Shown piece after piece: positions 1 through 5,633 of a stretch of DNA of 7,660 nucleotides. Positions within the stretch are counted from its first letter, which is position 1; every line of letters starts with the position of its first letter. Position numbers and translations under genes: made by a program. This DNA comes from Sphingomonadales bacterium (GTDB taxonomy: Bacteria > Pseudomonadota > Alphaproteobacteria > Sphingomonadales > Sphingomonadaceae), in contig JAFKLV010000070.1 in the NCBI GenBank assembly GCA_017304125.1, positions 1 to 7,660 of the forward strand. Reading direction: 5' to 3'. The notes below the pieces were generated by a model. It searched no databases, was not told where the DNA came from, and was given only the letters and a program-made list of their open reading frames with translations.

Positions 1-435
1 CGCTTCGGCGGCCTTGGCTTCAGCCGCGCGCTTTTCCTGGGCGCGACGCGCTTCTTCTTCGGCGGCGCGCTGACGCTCGCTTTCCTCGCGGCGACGCTGG
101 TCTTCCAGCGAGTGCATGCGCTGATCTTCGGCCTCGCGCAGCATGCGGGCCTGACGCTCTTGCGGAGTCTCACCGGCGGGCGCACGCGGCGGGGCCGGGC
201 GCGGCGCCTCAGGCGCCTGCTGCTGGACGGGCGGCTCGGGCGGGAGCGGAGCGGCCGGCGTCGCTTCGGGCGCGCCGCCGGGGCCGATCACGCGGCGCCG
301 CTTCACCTCGACCACCACCGTGTTCGAACGGCCGTGGCTGAAGCTCTGCTTCACCTTGCCGGTCTCGACCGTGCGCTTCAGCCCCAGCGGCGCGCGCATG
401 CCAAGTTTCGGCTTGTCGTTGTCGGTTTCGCTCAC
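1..435 (-). CDS. infB: Translation initiation factor IF-2, N-terminal part (cut by the left edge)
   Basis: IF-2 is the GTPase that brings initiator fMet-tRNA to the 30S subunit and promotes subunit joining. Only the first 145 codons lie in the window; the G-domain is outside. Residues 14-48 carry the alphaproteobacterial IF-2 N-terminal signature, with GLKRTVETGKVKQSFSHGRS at 18-37 followed by VVVEVKRRR. A Pro/Ala-rich linker covers about 52-90, and from about 91 there is a highly charged Arg/Glu/Gln-rich helix typical of the variable IF-2 arm. The start is GTG (435-433), directly after the ylxR stop with no gap (TGA-GTG). A GAGGA Shine-Dalgarno lies about 8 nt upstream, and the Met-Ser-Glu-Thr opening fits the family. 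The internal ATG at codon 13 would cut into conserved sequence. It is the last gene visible in the rimP-nusA operon. The frame is open to base 1. Confidence 0.93.
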   Translation of the reverse strand, partial: MSETDNDKPKLGMRAPLGLKRTVETGKVKQSFSHGRSNTVVVEVKRRRVIGPGGAPEATPAAPLPPEPPVQQQAPEAPRPAPPRAPAGETPQERQARMLREAEDQRMHSLEDQRRREESERQRAAEEEARRAQEKRAAEAKAAEA

Positions 436-1164
436 TCAAATTCCTCGTCGCGTCGTCACGGCCGGTTGCCCGGATTGTCCGGGCGGCGATGCGCCTTGCG
501 AGGCCGTTTCGCAAGGCACAGGAGTCAGTTCAGGGCCGATAAATTGCAGCCACCGATCGAGCGCTTCGCCCAATCGCGCGGCCGCCATGCGGTCGGTGAC
601 GCCGATATGTACCACGTTCTCGCGGCCCAGCGCCATCGACAATATGGGACGATTCAGCGGCAACGCCAACCCCTTGAGGTCACTTCCCTCGCGATCGGTG
701 CCCACGCGCCACGCCTGCGCCAGCTTGCCGCGGCCGTCCGCGCCGGCATCGGCGGCGTGATAAAGCGCGTGAAGTTTCCCTTCGCGTGCAGCCGCTTCGA
801 TCCGTTCCGCGCCGGTCAACAGGGTGCCCGCGCGCGATTCCAGCCCAAGCCGGTCGAGCGCATTGCGCTCCAGCGCGGCGGCGACACGATCGGCAAGATC
901 GTCGGGGATCGTGAAGTCGTTGGTCTTGAACGCCCGCGCCAGCGCGCCGCGCAATTTGCCCTTCGGCCCGGCGGCGGCGATCAGCTCGGCGCGGGTCACC
1001 CCGATCCACGCGCCGCGCCCCGGCGCCTTGGCGCGCACGTCGGGCAGCACCTGGCCGTCGGGGGCGAGCGCGAGGCGAATCAATTCGCCGCGCGTCGCCT
1101 GCTCGCGACCGAGGATGCAGGTACGGGTGGGGGCCGTTACCGAGTCATTGCGAGGGTGCCGCAT
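436..1164 (-). CDS. ylxR: YlxR (DUF448) RNA-binding protein with C-terminal L7Ae-like domain
   Basis: This 242-aa protein has an N-terminal YlxR/DUF448 domain (about 12-90). Visible there are the RTCILGRE stretch (14-21), the ELIRLALAPDG segment and the PGRGAW loop (48-53), which corresponds to the conserved GRG(L/A)(Y/W) motif of the family. From about 100 to 210 it resembles the ribosomal protein L7Ae-type fold, with GTLLTGAERIEAAAREGK and LHALYHAADA matching the usual kink-turn-binding segment. Residues 211-242 are low-complexity and probably disordered. Stand-alone YlxR is about 90 aa, so this is the long two-domain form common in Alphaproteobacteria. It sits between nusA and infB, the classic position. 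A role in RNA binding is likely; the exact function is not established here. The ATG at 1164 has a strong GGGAGG Shine-Dalgarno and overlaps the tautomerase end by 20 nt. Confidence 0.88.
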   Translation of the reverse strand: MRHPRNDSVTAPTRTCILGREQATRGELIRLALAPDGQVLPDVRAKAPGRGAWIGVTRAELIAAAGPKGKLRGALARAFKTNDFTIPDDLADRVAAALERNALDRLGLESRAGTLLTGAERIEAAAREGKLHALYHAADAGADGRGKLAQAWRVGTDREGSDLKGLALPLNRPILSMALGRENVVHIGVTDRMAAARLGEALDRWLQFIGPELTPVPCETASQGASPPGQSGQPAVTTRRGI

Positions 1165-1366
1165 GTGCGCCTCCCTCGGGCTGGCGGTCGGCGATGAGAA
1201 TGCCGGCAGAGCCGTAATTCTCGGGCGAAACTTCTTCGATCACGACCTGCACCGCCGCCGGGTTCTTGCCCAGCCGCGTAACCAGCGAGGCGGTGACATC
1301 GGCCACCAGCCCCGCTTTCTGCTCCCTGGTTGCGGAGCCAGCCAATCGGATCGAGACGAAGGGCAT
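1145..1366 (-). CDS. 4-oxalocrotonate tautomerase family protein
   Basis: A 73-aa protein beginning Met-Pro-Phe. Removal of Met would expose the N-terminal Pro that serves as catalytic base in the tautomerase superfamily. The order of elements matches 4-OT-like proteins: PFVSIRLAG strand, TREQKAGLVADVT helix (13-25), LGKNPAAVQVVIEEV strand (32-46), then ENYGSAGI (49-56). Arg in the helix start and aromatic Tyr51 are candidate active-site residues. The length is typical; the last 13 residues look unconserved and coincide with the overlap with ylxR. The substrate cannot be deduced, since the family includes enol-keto tautomerases, dehalogenases and proteins of unknown activity. It starts within the nusA stop (TGATG, 1 nt shared) with a GAGG ribosome site just upstream, so it is probably translationally coupled to nusA. 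No neighbouring catabolic gene suggests a pathway. Confidence 0.87.
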   Translation of the reverse strand: MPFVSIRLAGSATREQKAGLVADVTASLVTRLGKNPAAVQVVIEEVSPENYGSAGILIADRQPEGGAHAAPSQ

Positions 1367-2988
1367 CAGGCCTCGGACGCCTCCGCGGTGTCGTCACCCT
1401 CGGCGGCCGGTTCGTCCTCGTCGGTGAACCAATGCGCGCGGGCGGCCATGATGATCTCATTGCCCTGCTCTTCGGTCAGGCCATATTCGGCGAGCACGCC
1501 GCCCTTATTCTCGGCCTTGCGCGGTGCGTCCTCGTTGCGGCGGCGCGGCTCGGCGCGGCGCTTCTCGATCAGTTCGTCGGTCGCGAGATCGGCGAGATCG
1601 TCGAGCGTGGTGATCTTCGCCTTGCCGAGCGTGACGAGCATCGCCTCGGTCAGATACGGCAGCTCGGCCAGTGCATCCTCGACGCCGAGCGCGCGACGCT
1701 CCTCGCGGGCGGCGGCCTCGCGGCGCTCCAGCGCTTCCTGCGCGCGGCTCTGCAGTTCCTGCGCGAGATCCTCGTCGAAGCCTTCGATCCCGGCCAGCTC
1801 GTCCAATTCGACGTAAGCGACTTCTTCCAGCTCGCTGAAGCCTTCGGCGACGAGCAGCTGGGCCAGCGTCTCGTCCACGTCGAGCTCGTTCTGGAACAGC
1901 TCGGAATTACGGACGAATTCCTGCTGGCGCTTCTCGCTCGAATCGGTCTCGGTGAGGATGTCGATCGCCTTGGCGGTGAGCTGCGAGGCGAGGCGGACGT
2001 TCTGGCCGCGGCGGCCGATCGCCAGCGACAGCTGGTCGTCGGGCACCACCACCTCGATGCGATCCTCTTCCTCGTCGATCAGCACGCGGCTGACGTTCGC
2101 CGGCTGGAGCGCGTTGACCACGAAGGTCGCGGTGTCGGGCGACCAGGGGATGATGTCGATCTTCTCGCCCTGCATCTCCTGCACCACCGCCTGCACGCGG
2201 CTGCCCTTCATGCCGACGCAGGCGCCGACCGGGTCGATGCTCGAATCGTGGCTGATCACGCCGATCTTGGCGCGGCTGCCCGGATCGCGCGCGGCGGCCT
2301 TGATCTCGATGATCCCGTCGTAGATTTCCGGGACTTCCTGCGCGAACAGCTTCTTCATGAAGTCCGGGTGCGCGCGGGAGAGGAAGATCTGCGGCCCGCG
2401 ATTCTCGCGCACCACCTTGAGGATCAGGCTGCGGATGCGATCGTTGACGCGCACCACTTCGCGCGGGATCTGCTGATCGCGGCGGATGACGCCCTCGGCG
2501 CGGCCGAGATCGACGACGATATGGCCGAACTCGACGCGCTTGACGACGCCGGTGATGATCTCGCTCGCGCGATCCTTGAACTCTTCATACTGGCGCTCGC
2601 GCTCGGCATCGCGGACCTTCTGGAAGATGGTCTGCTTGGCGGCCTGCGCCTGAATGCGGCCGAACTCGATCGGGGGCAGCGGATCGACGAGGAAGTCGCC
2701 GACGACCGCGCCGGCCTGCAGCTTCTGCGCGCCCTTCACGTCGACCTGCTTGTAGATATCGTCGACCTGCTCGACCACTTCGACGACGCGCCACAGCCGC
2801 AGATCGCCGTTATTGGCGTCGAGCTTGGCGCGAATGTCCATCTCCTGGCCGTAACGGGTGCGCGCGGCGCGCTGGATCGCATCCTCCATCGCCTCGATGA
2901 CGATCGCACGGTCGATCATCTTCTCGTTGGCGACGGAATTCGCGATCGCGATCAGCTCCGCACGATTGGCGGTCACGCCGGTGGCCAT
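1366..2988 (-). CDS. nusA: Transcription termination/antitermination factor NusA
   Basis: NusA binds RNA polymerase and nascent RNA, and acts in pausing, termination and rRNA antitermination. The 540-aa protein has the full layout: RNAP-binding N-terminal domain (about 1-130), S1 domain (about 138-200, with GVVKRVEFGHIVVDLG), KH1 with GMKG (259-262) and KH2 with GRRG (325-328) in AIGRRGQNVRLAS. Two acidic helix-hairpin-helix C-terminal repeats follow (about 365-425 and 435-517), as in proteobacterial long-form NusA. The second repeat is interrupted by a basic, polar stretch (about 475-498) before EYGLTEEQGNEIIMAAR. The tail is acidic. The ATG at 2988 shares one base with the rimP stop (TAATG), and an AGAGGA Shine-Dalgarno lies inside the rimP end. 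It is followed by the tautomerase gene with another 1-nt overlap. Confidence 0.97.
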   Translation of the reverse strand: MATGVTANRAELIAIANSVANEKMIDRAIVIEAMEDAIQRAARTRYGQEMDIRAKLDANNGDLRLWRVVEVVEQVDDIYKQVDVKGAQKLQAGAVVGDFLVDPLPPIEFGRIQAQAAKQTIFQKVRDAERERQYEEFKDRASEIITGVVKRVEFGHIVVDLGRAEGVIRRDQQIPREVVRVNDRIRSLILKVVRENRGPQIFLSRAHPDFMKKLFAQEVPEIYDGIIEIKAAARDPGSRAKIGVISHDSSIDPVGACVGMKGSRVQAVVQEMQGEKIDIIPWSPDTATFVVNALQPANVSRVLIDEEEDRIEVVVPDDQLSLAIGRRGQNVRLASQLTAKAIDILTETDSSEKRQQEFVRNSELFQNELDVDETLAQLLVAEGFSELEEVAYVELDELAGIEGFDEDLAQELQSRAQEALERREAAAREERRALGVEDALAELPYLTEAMLVTLGKAKITTLDDLADLATDELIEKRRAEPRRRNEDAPRKAENKGGVLAEYGLTEEQGNEIIMAARAHWFTDEDEPAAEGDDTAEASEA

Positions 2989-3524
2989 TAGTCGTTTTCC
3001 TCTGCTTCGATTTCTTGTTCCGCGCCTTCCATGGAGAGCGGGACGGTTGCCTTGATGAGCTTGTCGGTCAGCACCAGTTTCGCGTCGACCACCCCGCTGA
3101 ACGGGACGTGCGCGACAGTGCCGCTTTTCAGCAGGGTGATAGCGATCGTCTCGCCTTCCACCCCGGCCAATTCGCCCTTGAACTGCTTCTGCCCGTCGAT
3201 CGGCGCATCGAGCACGATTCTCGCCTCATGCCCCGCCCAGTCGGCGAAGTCCTTGAGCCGGGTCAGCGGGCGATCGATCCCGGGGGAGGAAACCTCCAGC
3301 CGATACGCGTCTTCGATCGGGTCTTCGCGATCGAGCATGTCCGACAGGCGGCGCGACAATTCGGCGCAATCGTCGATCGTCAGCTGGCGCGTATCGGGGC
3401 GCTCGGCCATCACCTGCAGCGTCCGCTCGTCGCCCTTGCCGAACAGCCGCACGCGCACGAGCGCGAAGCCCAGCGCTTCCGCCTCGGGTGCGATCAATCG
3501 GGTCAGTGCGGGATTGTCCGCCAT
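2988..3524 (-). CDS. rimP: Ribosome maturation factor RimP
   Basis: RimP assists late assembly of the 30S ribosomal subunit. The 178-aa protein shows the N-terminal alpha/beta domain (about 4-90) ending in the family hallmark YRLEVSSPGIDRPLT (74-88). A C-terminal SH3/Sm-like domain follows (about 95-155), with FKGELAGVEGETIAI. It ends in a short acidic tail. The frame is open further upstream, but ATG 3524 is preferred because GGAG lies five bases before it and the N-terminus then matches the family (ALTRLIAPEAEALGF). A Met five codons upstream (3539) is the only nearby alternative. It is the first gene of the rimP-nusA-ylxR-infB operon and diverges from the glycine cleavage operon. Confidence 0.95.
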   Translation of the reverse strand: MADNPALTRLIAPEAEALGFALVRVRLFGKGDERTLQVMAERPDTRQLTIDDCAELSRRLSDMLDREDPIEDAYRLEVSSPGIDRPLTRLKDFADWAGHEARIVLDAPIDGQKQFKGELAGVEGETIAITLLKSGTVAHVPFSGVVDAKLVLTDKLIKATVPLSMEGAEQEIEAEEND

Positions 3525-3826
3525 CAATGCTCCAAACATGCGCGCCGGGCACGGAATGCCAAGCACAGGTGGTTGCCGCCGCGGGGCGGGCCCCGCAGCC
3601 TCTTCATCTGACGATGTAGAGAAAGCGATCGCGATATAGGCGGAACCCGCGCGGCGCGCAAGCTGGCAACCGCATCGCGTGCGCGGCGTTGTCCCGGCGG
3701 TGCGAAAATCGCCCGTTGCCGCGGCAAAAGGCCGCGTGATGGGGGGCATTAGAATTGATGATTGACTCAGGAACATGGCACGGCCAGAGGCTCGCACATC
3801 GTGATCCGGGCAACCGGTTAGGCACG
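3525..3826. other. Divergent intergenic region between the rimP and gcv operons
   Basis: No convincing gene lies here; long open frames on either strand have no family-like sequence. It should contain the rimP promoter and leader (minus) and the promoter of the glycine riboswitch transcript (plus). Visible structure includes a GC-rich hairpin at 3581-3596 (GCGGGG / CCCCGC) in the presumed rimP leader. There is also a 12-base perfect palindrome TTGCCGCGGCAA at 3716-3727, overlapping a stem-loop CGCGGC-AAAAG-GCCGCG at 3720-3736. For the plus strand, TAGAAT at 3750-3755 resembles a -10 element but has no good -35. TTGACT at 3762-3767 resembles a -35 but has no good -10 at 17 bp. No tRNA precedes rimP, unlike the metY arrangement of enterobacteria. 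Confidence 0.6.
3633..3661 (-). promoter_or_regulatory. Candidate sigma-70-type promoter for the rimP-nusA-infB operon
   Basis: On the minus strand TTGCGC (3661-3656) and TATATC (3638-3633) are separated by exactly 17 bp. The -10 matches four of six consensus bases and the -35 three of six. Transcription would start near 3626 and give a leader of about 100 nt before the rimP ATG. The match is modest, so this is only a candidate. Confidence 0.3.
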
Positions 3827-4040
3827 CGCGGGAGAGAGCCGCCCAATATGCCCTTTCAGGGCAGTCGGGCGGCCGCCGAAGGAGCAACCACCCCGGAATC
3901 TCTCAGGCACGCAGGACCGCATGGGGCCGAACGATACTCTGGAAAGCAGGCGCGGCTTTGAGCTGTGCCTCACCGAAGGGGTAAGCCCGCCGCCGTTGAT
4001 CGGCGCCGGAAGAAGCTCTCAGGTTCCGTGACAGAGGGGG
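3827..4040 (+). promoter_or_regulatory. Tandem glycine riboswitch (two aptamers)
   Basis: Two copies of the glycine-aptamer core are visible. Aptamer 1 (about 3827-3936) has GGGAGAGAG at its 5' side, then a nested P2 arm with GCCGCCC (3838-3844) pairing GGGCGGC (3867-3873) and an inner hairpin TGCCCT/AGGGCA (3849-3863). It continues with CCGAAGGAGCAA (3876-3887) and CTCTCAGG (3900-3907), and closes with GGAC..GAACGATACTCT. Aptamer 2 (about 3937-4036) opens with CTCTG (3937-3941), which pairs with CAGAG (4032-4036). It repeats the core as CCGAAGGGGTAA (3973-3984) and CTCTCAGG (4016-4023). These conserved cores and their position before gcvT identify the class securely. Glycine riboswitches before gcv operons normally switch expression on when glycine is abundant; that role is inferred here. 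Confidence 0.95.
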
Positions 4041-4105
4041 TGAACGGATCGACGGGCGGGGTTGTCCCGCCATGTCGTCACGCCCTTTCTGCCGGAAGAG
4101 ATCTG
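4041..4105 (+). promoter_or_regulatory. Riboswitch expression platform and gcvT ribosome binding site
   Basis: Between the second aptamer and the gcvT ATG there are two small hairpins. The first is GGCGGG-GTTGT-CCCGCC (4055-4071); it lacks a following U-run, so it is not a standard intrinsic terminator. The second pairs CTTTC (4085-4089) with GGAAG (4094-4098) through a 4-nt loop, including one U-G pair. GGAAGAG (4094-4100) is the likely Shine-Dalgarno of gcvT, so this hairpin would hide it. That layout suggests control of translation initiation rather than termination, which is an inference from a weak 5-bp stem. Confidence 0.45.
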
Positions 4106-5260
4106 ATGAGCGAAACGATCGACAGCCAAGCCCATAGCGACGACGGTTACGAAGAACCGGCGATCCTGCCGCTGCCGCTCGATGCGTGGCATCGTGCGAA
4201 GGGCGGGCGGATGGTCGAATTCGCCGGCTATCACATGCCCGTCCAATATGAAGGCATCATGGCCGAGCACATCTGGACGCGCGAAGCGGCCGGGCTGTTC
4301 GACGTCAGCCATATGGGGCAGATCACCTTCACCGGTGAGGGCGTCGTGCCGGCGCTCGAGGCGCTGATGCCGGCCGATATCGCCGGGCTCGCCTTCAACC
4401 GCGCGCGTTATTCGCTGCTGCTCGATGCCGAGGGCGGGATTCTCGACGATCTGATGCTGACGCGGCAGGCCGAGGATCGCGTCTATATGGTCGTCAACGG
4501 CGCGACCAAATATGACGATATCGGGCATATGATCGAGCAGCTGCCCGACGATATCACGCTCAACCTGATGGAAGATCACGCCCTGCTCGCACTGCAGGGG
4601 CCGAAGGCGGTCGACGCGCTGGCGCGGCTGATCCCCGGCGTCGCCGATCTGGTGTTCATGCAAGCCGCCGCGTTCGAGTGGCAGGGCCATGCTTTGTGGA
4701 TCAGCCGCTCGGGCTATACCGGCGAGGACGGGTTCGAGATTTCGGTCCCGGCCGAAGCCGCCGAGGCGCTGGCCGACGCGCTCGTCGCGCAGCCGGAGGT
4801 CAGGCCGATCGGGCTCGGCGCCCGCGATTCGCTGCGGCTCGAAGCGGGGCTGCCGCTCTACGGCCATGATCTGTCGCCCGAAACCACCCCGGTGATGGCC
4901 GATCTCGGCTTCGCCTTGTTCAAGCGTCGCCGCGAGACGGCGGATTTCCCCGGTGCCGCGCGCATCCTCAAGGAGCGTGAAGCGGGCGCCGCGACCAGGC
5001 GCGTCGGGCTGCTCGTCGCGGGCCGCCAGCCGGTGCGCGAGGGCGCGATCGTCGTCGATGCCGCCGGCACGGAAATCGGCCAGGTCACCTCGGGCGGCTT
5101 CGCCCCGACCGTCGGCGCGCCGATCGCGATGGCCTATGTGCCCGCCGCGCTCGCGACGCCCGGCACGCGAATCCAGCTTCAGCAGCGCGGCAAGCCGCAT
5201 GACGCGACCGTCGCTGCCATGCCTTTCGTTCCCCACCGTTACTTCCGAGGAGTGAAGTGA
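4106..5260 (+). CDS. gcvT: Glycine cleavage system T-protein (aminomethyltransferase)
   Basis: T-protein transfers the methylene group from the aminomethyl-lipoyl arm of H-protein to tetrahydrofolate, releasing ammonia and forming 5,10-methylene-THF. The 384-aa protein covers the whole family. It has the folate-binding GcvT domain with FAGYHMPVQY (39-48), the active-site segment GGILDDL (110-116) containing the conserved Asp, RSGYTGEDGFE (201-211) and GLGARDSLRLEAGLPLYGHD (236-255). A C-terminal barrel with GQVTSGGFAPTVG (325-337) follows. About 20 acidic residues precede the usual N-terminus. ATG 4106 is chosen because it follows GGAAGAG and no other usable start lies between it and the conserved region; the longer open frame begins inside the riboswitch. 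It is the first gene of the operon and ends 1 nt before the gcvH ATG. Confidence 0.96.
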   Translation: MSETIDSQAHSDDGYEEPAILPLPLDAWHRAKGGRMVEFAGYHMPVQYEGIMAEHIWTREAAGLFDVSHMGQITFTGEGVVPALEALMPADIAGLAFNRARYSLLLDAEGGILDDLMLTRQAEDRVYMVVNGATKYDDIGHMIEQLPDDITLNLMEDHALLALQGPKAVDALARLIPGVADLVFMQAAAFEWQGHALWISRSGYTGEDGFEISVPAEAAEALADALVAQPEVRPIGLGARDSLRLEAGLPLYGHDLSPETTPVMADLGFALFKRRRETADFPGAARILKEREAGAATRRVGLLVAGRQPVREGAIVVDAAGTEIGQVTSGGFAPTVGAPIAMAYVPAALATPGTRIQLQQRGKPHDATVAAMPFVPHRYFRGVK

Positions 5261-5261
5261 G

Positions 5262-5633
5262 ATGAGCCGTTATTTCTCCCAGGATCAAGAATAGATCGAC
5301 GTTGACGGCGAGACCGGCACCGTCGGCATCTCCGATTATGCGCAGGGCCAGCTCGGCGACATCGTGTTCGTCGAGGTGCCCGAGGACGGCAAGAAGCTGG
5401 CCAAGGGCGATGACGCCGCAGTGGTCGAGAGCGTCAAGGCGGCAAGCGACGTCTATTCGCCCGTCTCCGGCACGGTGGTCGAGGGCAATGCCGCGCTCGC
5501 CGACGATCCCGCGCTGGTCAATTCCGACCCCGAGGGCGAGGGCTGGTTCTACAAGATCACTTTGTCCGACCCGTCCGAGCTGGAAGCGTTGATGAACGAG
5601 AGCGCTTACGAGGCGTTCGTCGCCAAGCTGTGA
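5262..5633 (+). pseudogene. gcvH: Glycine cleavage system H-protein, interrupted by an in-frame amber codon
   Basis: H-protein carries the lipoyl arm that shuttles the aminomethyl group between P-, T- and L-proteins. Translated from ATG 5262 (GAGGAG Shine-Dalgarno 9 nt upstream), the frame gives MSRYFSQDQE, then TAG at 5292-5294 (codon 11). It continues open for 112 more codons as a normal H-protein to TGA 5631-5633. The full frame is 123 codons, the usual length. The lipoylation site ESVKAASD is intact, with Lys59 at 5436-5438. In the family the codon-11 position is the Trp of the conserved His-Glu-Trp motif, so TGG to TAG by one G-to-A change would explain it; the His also reads Gln. The first in-frame alternative start is GTG at 5364. 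It lacks a ribosome site and would remove 34 residues including core strands. A real nonsense mutation, a sequence error or amber suppression are all possible. Confidence 0.8.

Noticed and set aside
112..1197. Plus-strand open frame of 361 codons opposite infB and ylxR
   Set aside because: Arg-rich, low-complexity shadow crossing two genuine minus-strand genes, with no family resemblance.
1330..2991. Plus-strand open frame of 553 codons opposite nusA
   Set aside because: It is the antisense shadow of nusA, rich in Leu/Asp/Ala/Arg from GC-biased codons, with no recognisable domain; the minus-strand frame is clearly NusA.
3525..3826. A tRNA gene ahead of rimP, as in enterobacteria
   Set aside because: No cloverleaf, T-loop GTTCGA-type box or CCA-end arrangement could be found.
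3525..3887. N-terminal extension of the rimP frame to 299 codons
   Set aside because: The extension runs through the intergenic region and into the riboswitch, lacks family sequence, and ATG 3524 has a good ribosome site.
4055..4071. Intrinsic terminator after the riboswitch
   Set aside because: The 6-bp GC hairpin is followed by ATGTCGTC rather than a U-run.
3965..4105. N-terminal extension of gcvT from 3965
   Set aside because: It would translate the second riboswitch aptamer; ATG 4106 has its own ribosome site and gives a family-like length.
4019..5236. Minus-strand open frame of 405 codons opposite gcvT
   Set aside because: Antisense shadow of gcvT without recognisable motifs.
5292..5294. 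UAG decoded as pyrrolysine
   Set aside because: The position is a conserved Trp in a lipoyl carrier, nothing nearby suggests pyrrolysine machinery, and a single-base change from TGG is a simpler explanation.
5364..5633. Short H-protein starting at GTG 5364 as the real gene product
   Set aside because: No ribosome site precedes it and it lacks the first 34 residues, which include conserved strands of the H-protein fold; the upstream ATG has a strong GAGGAG site.
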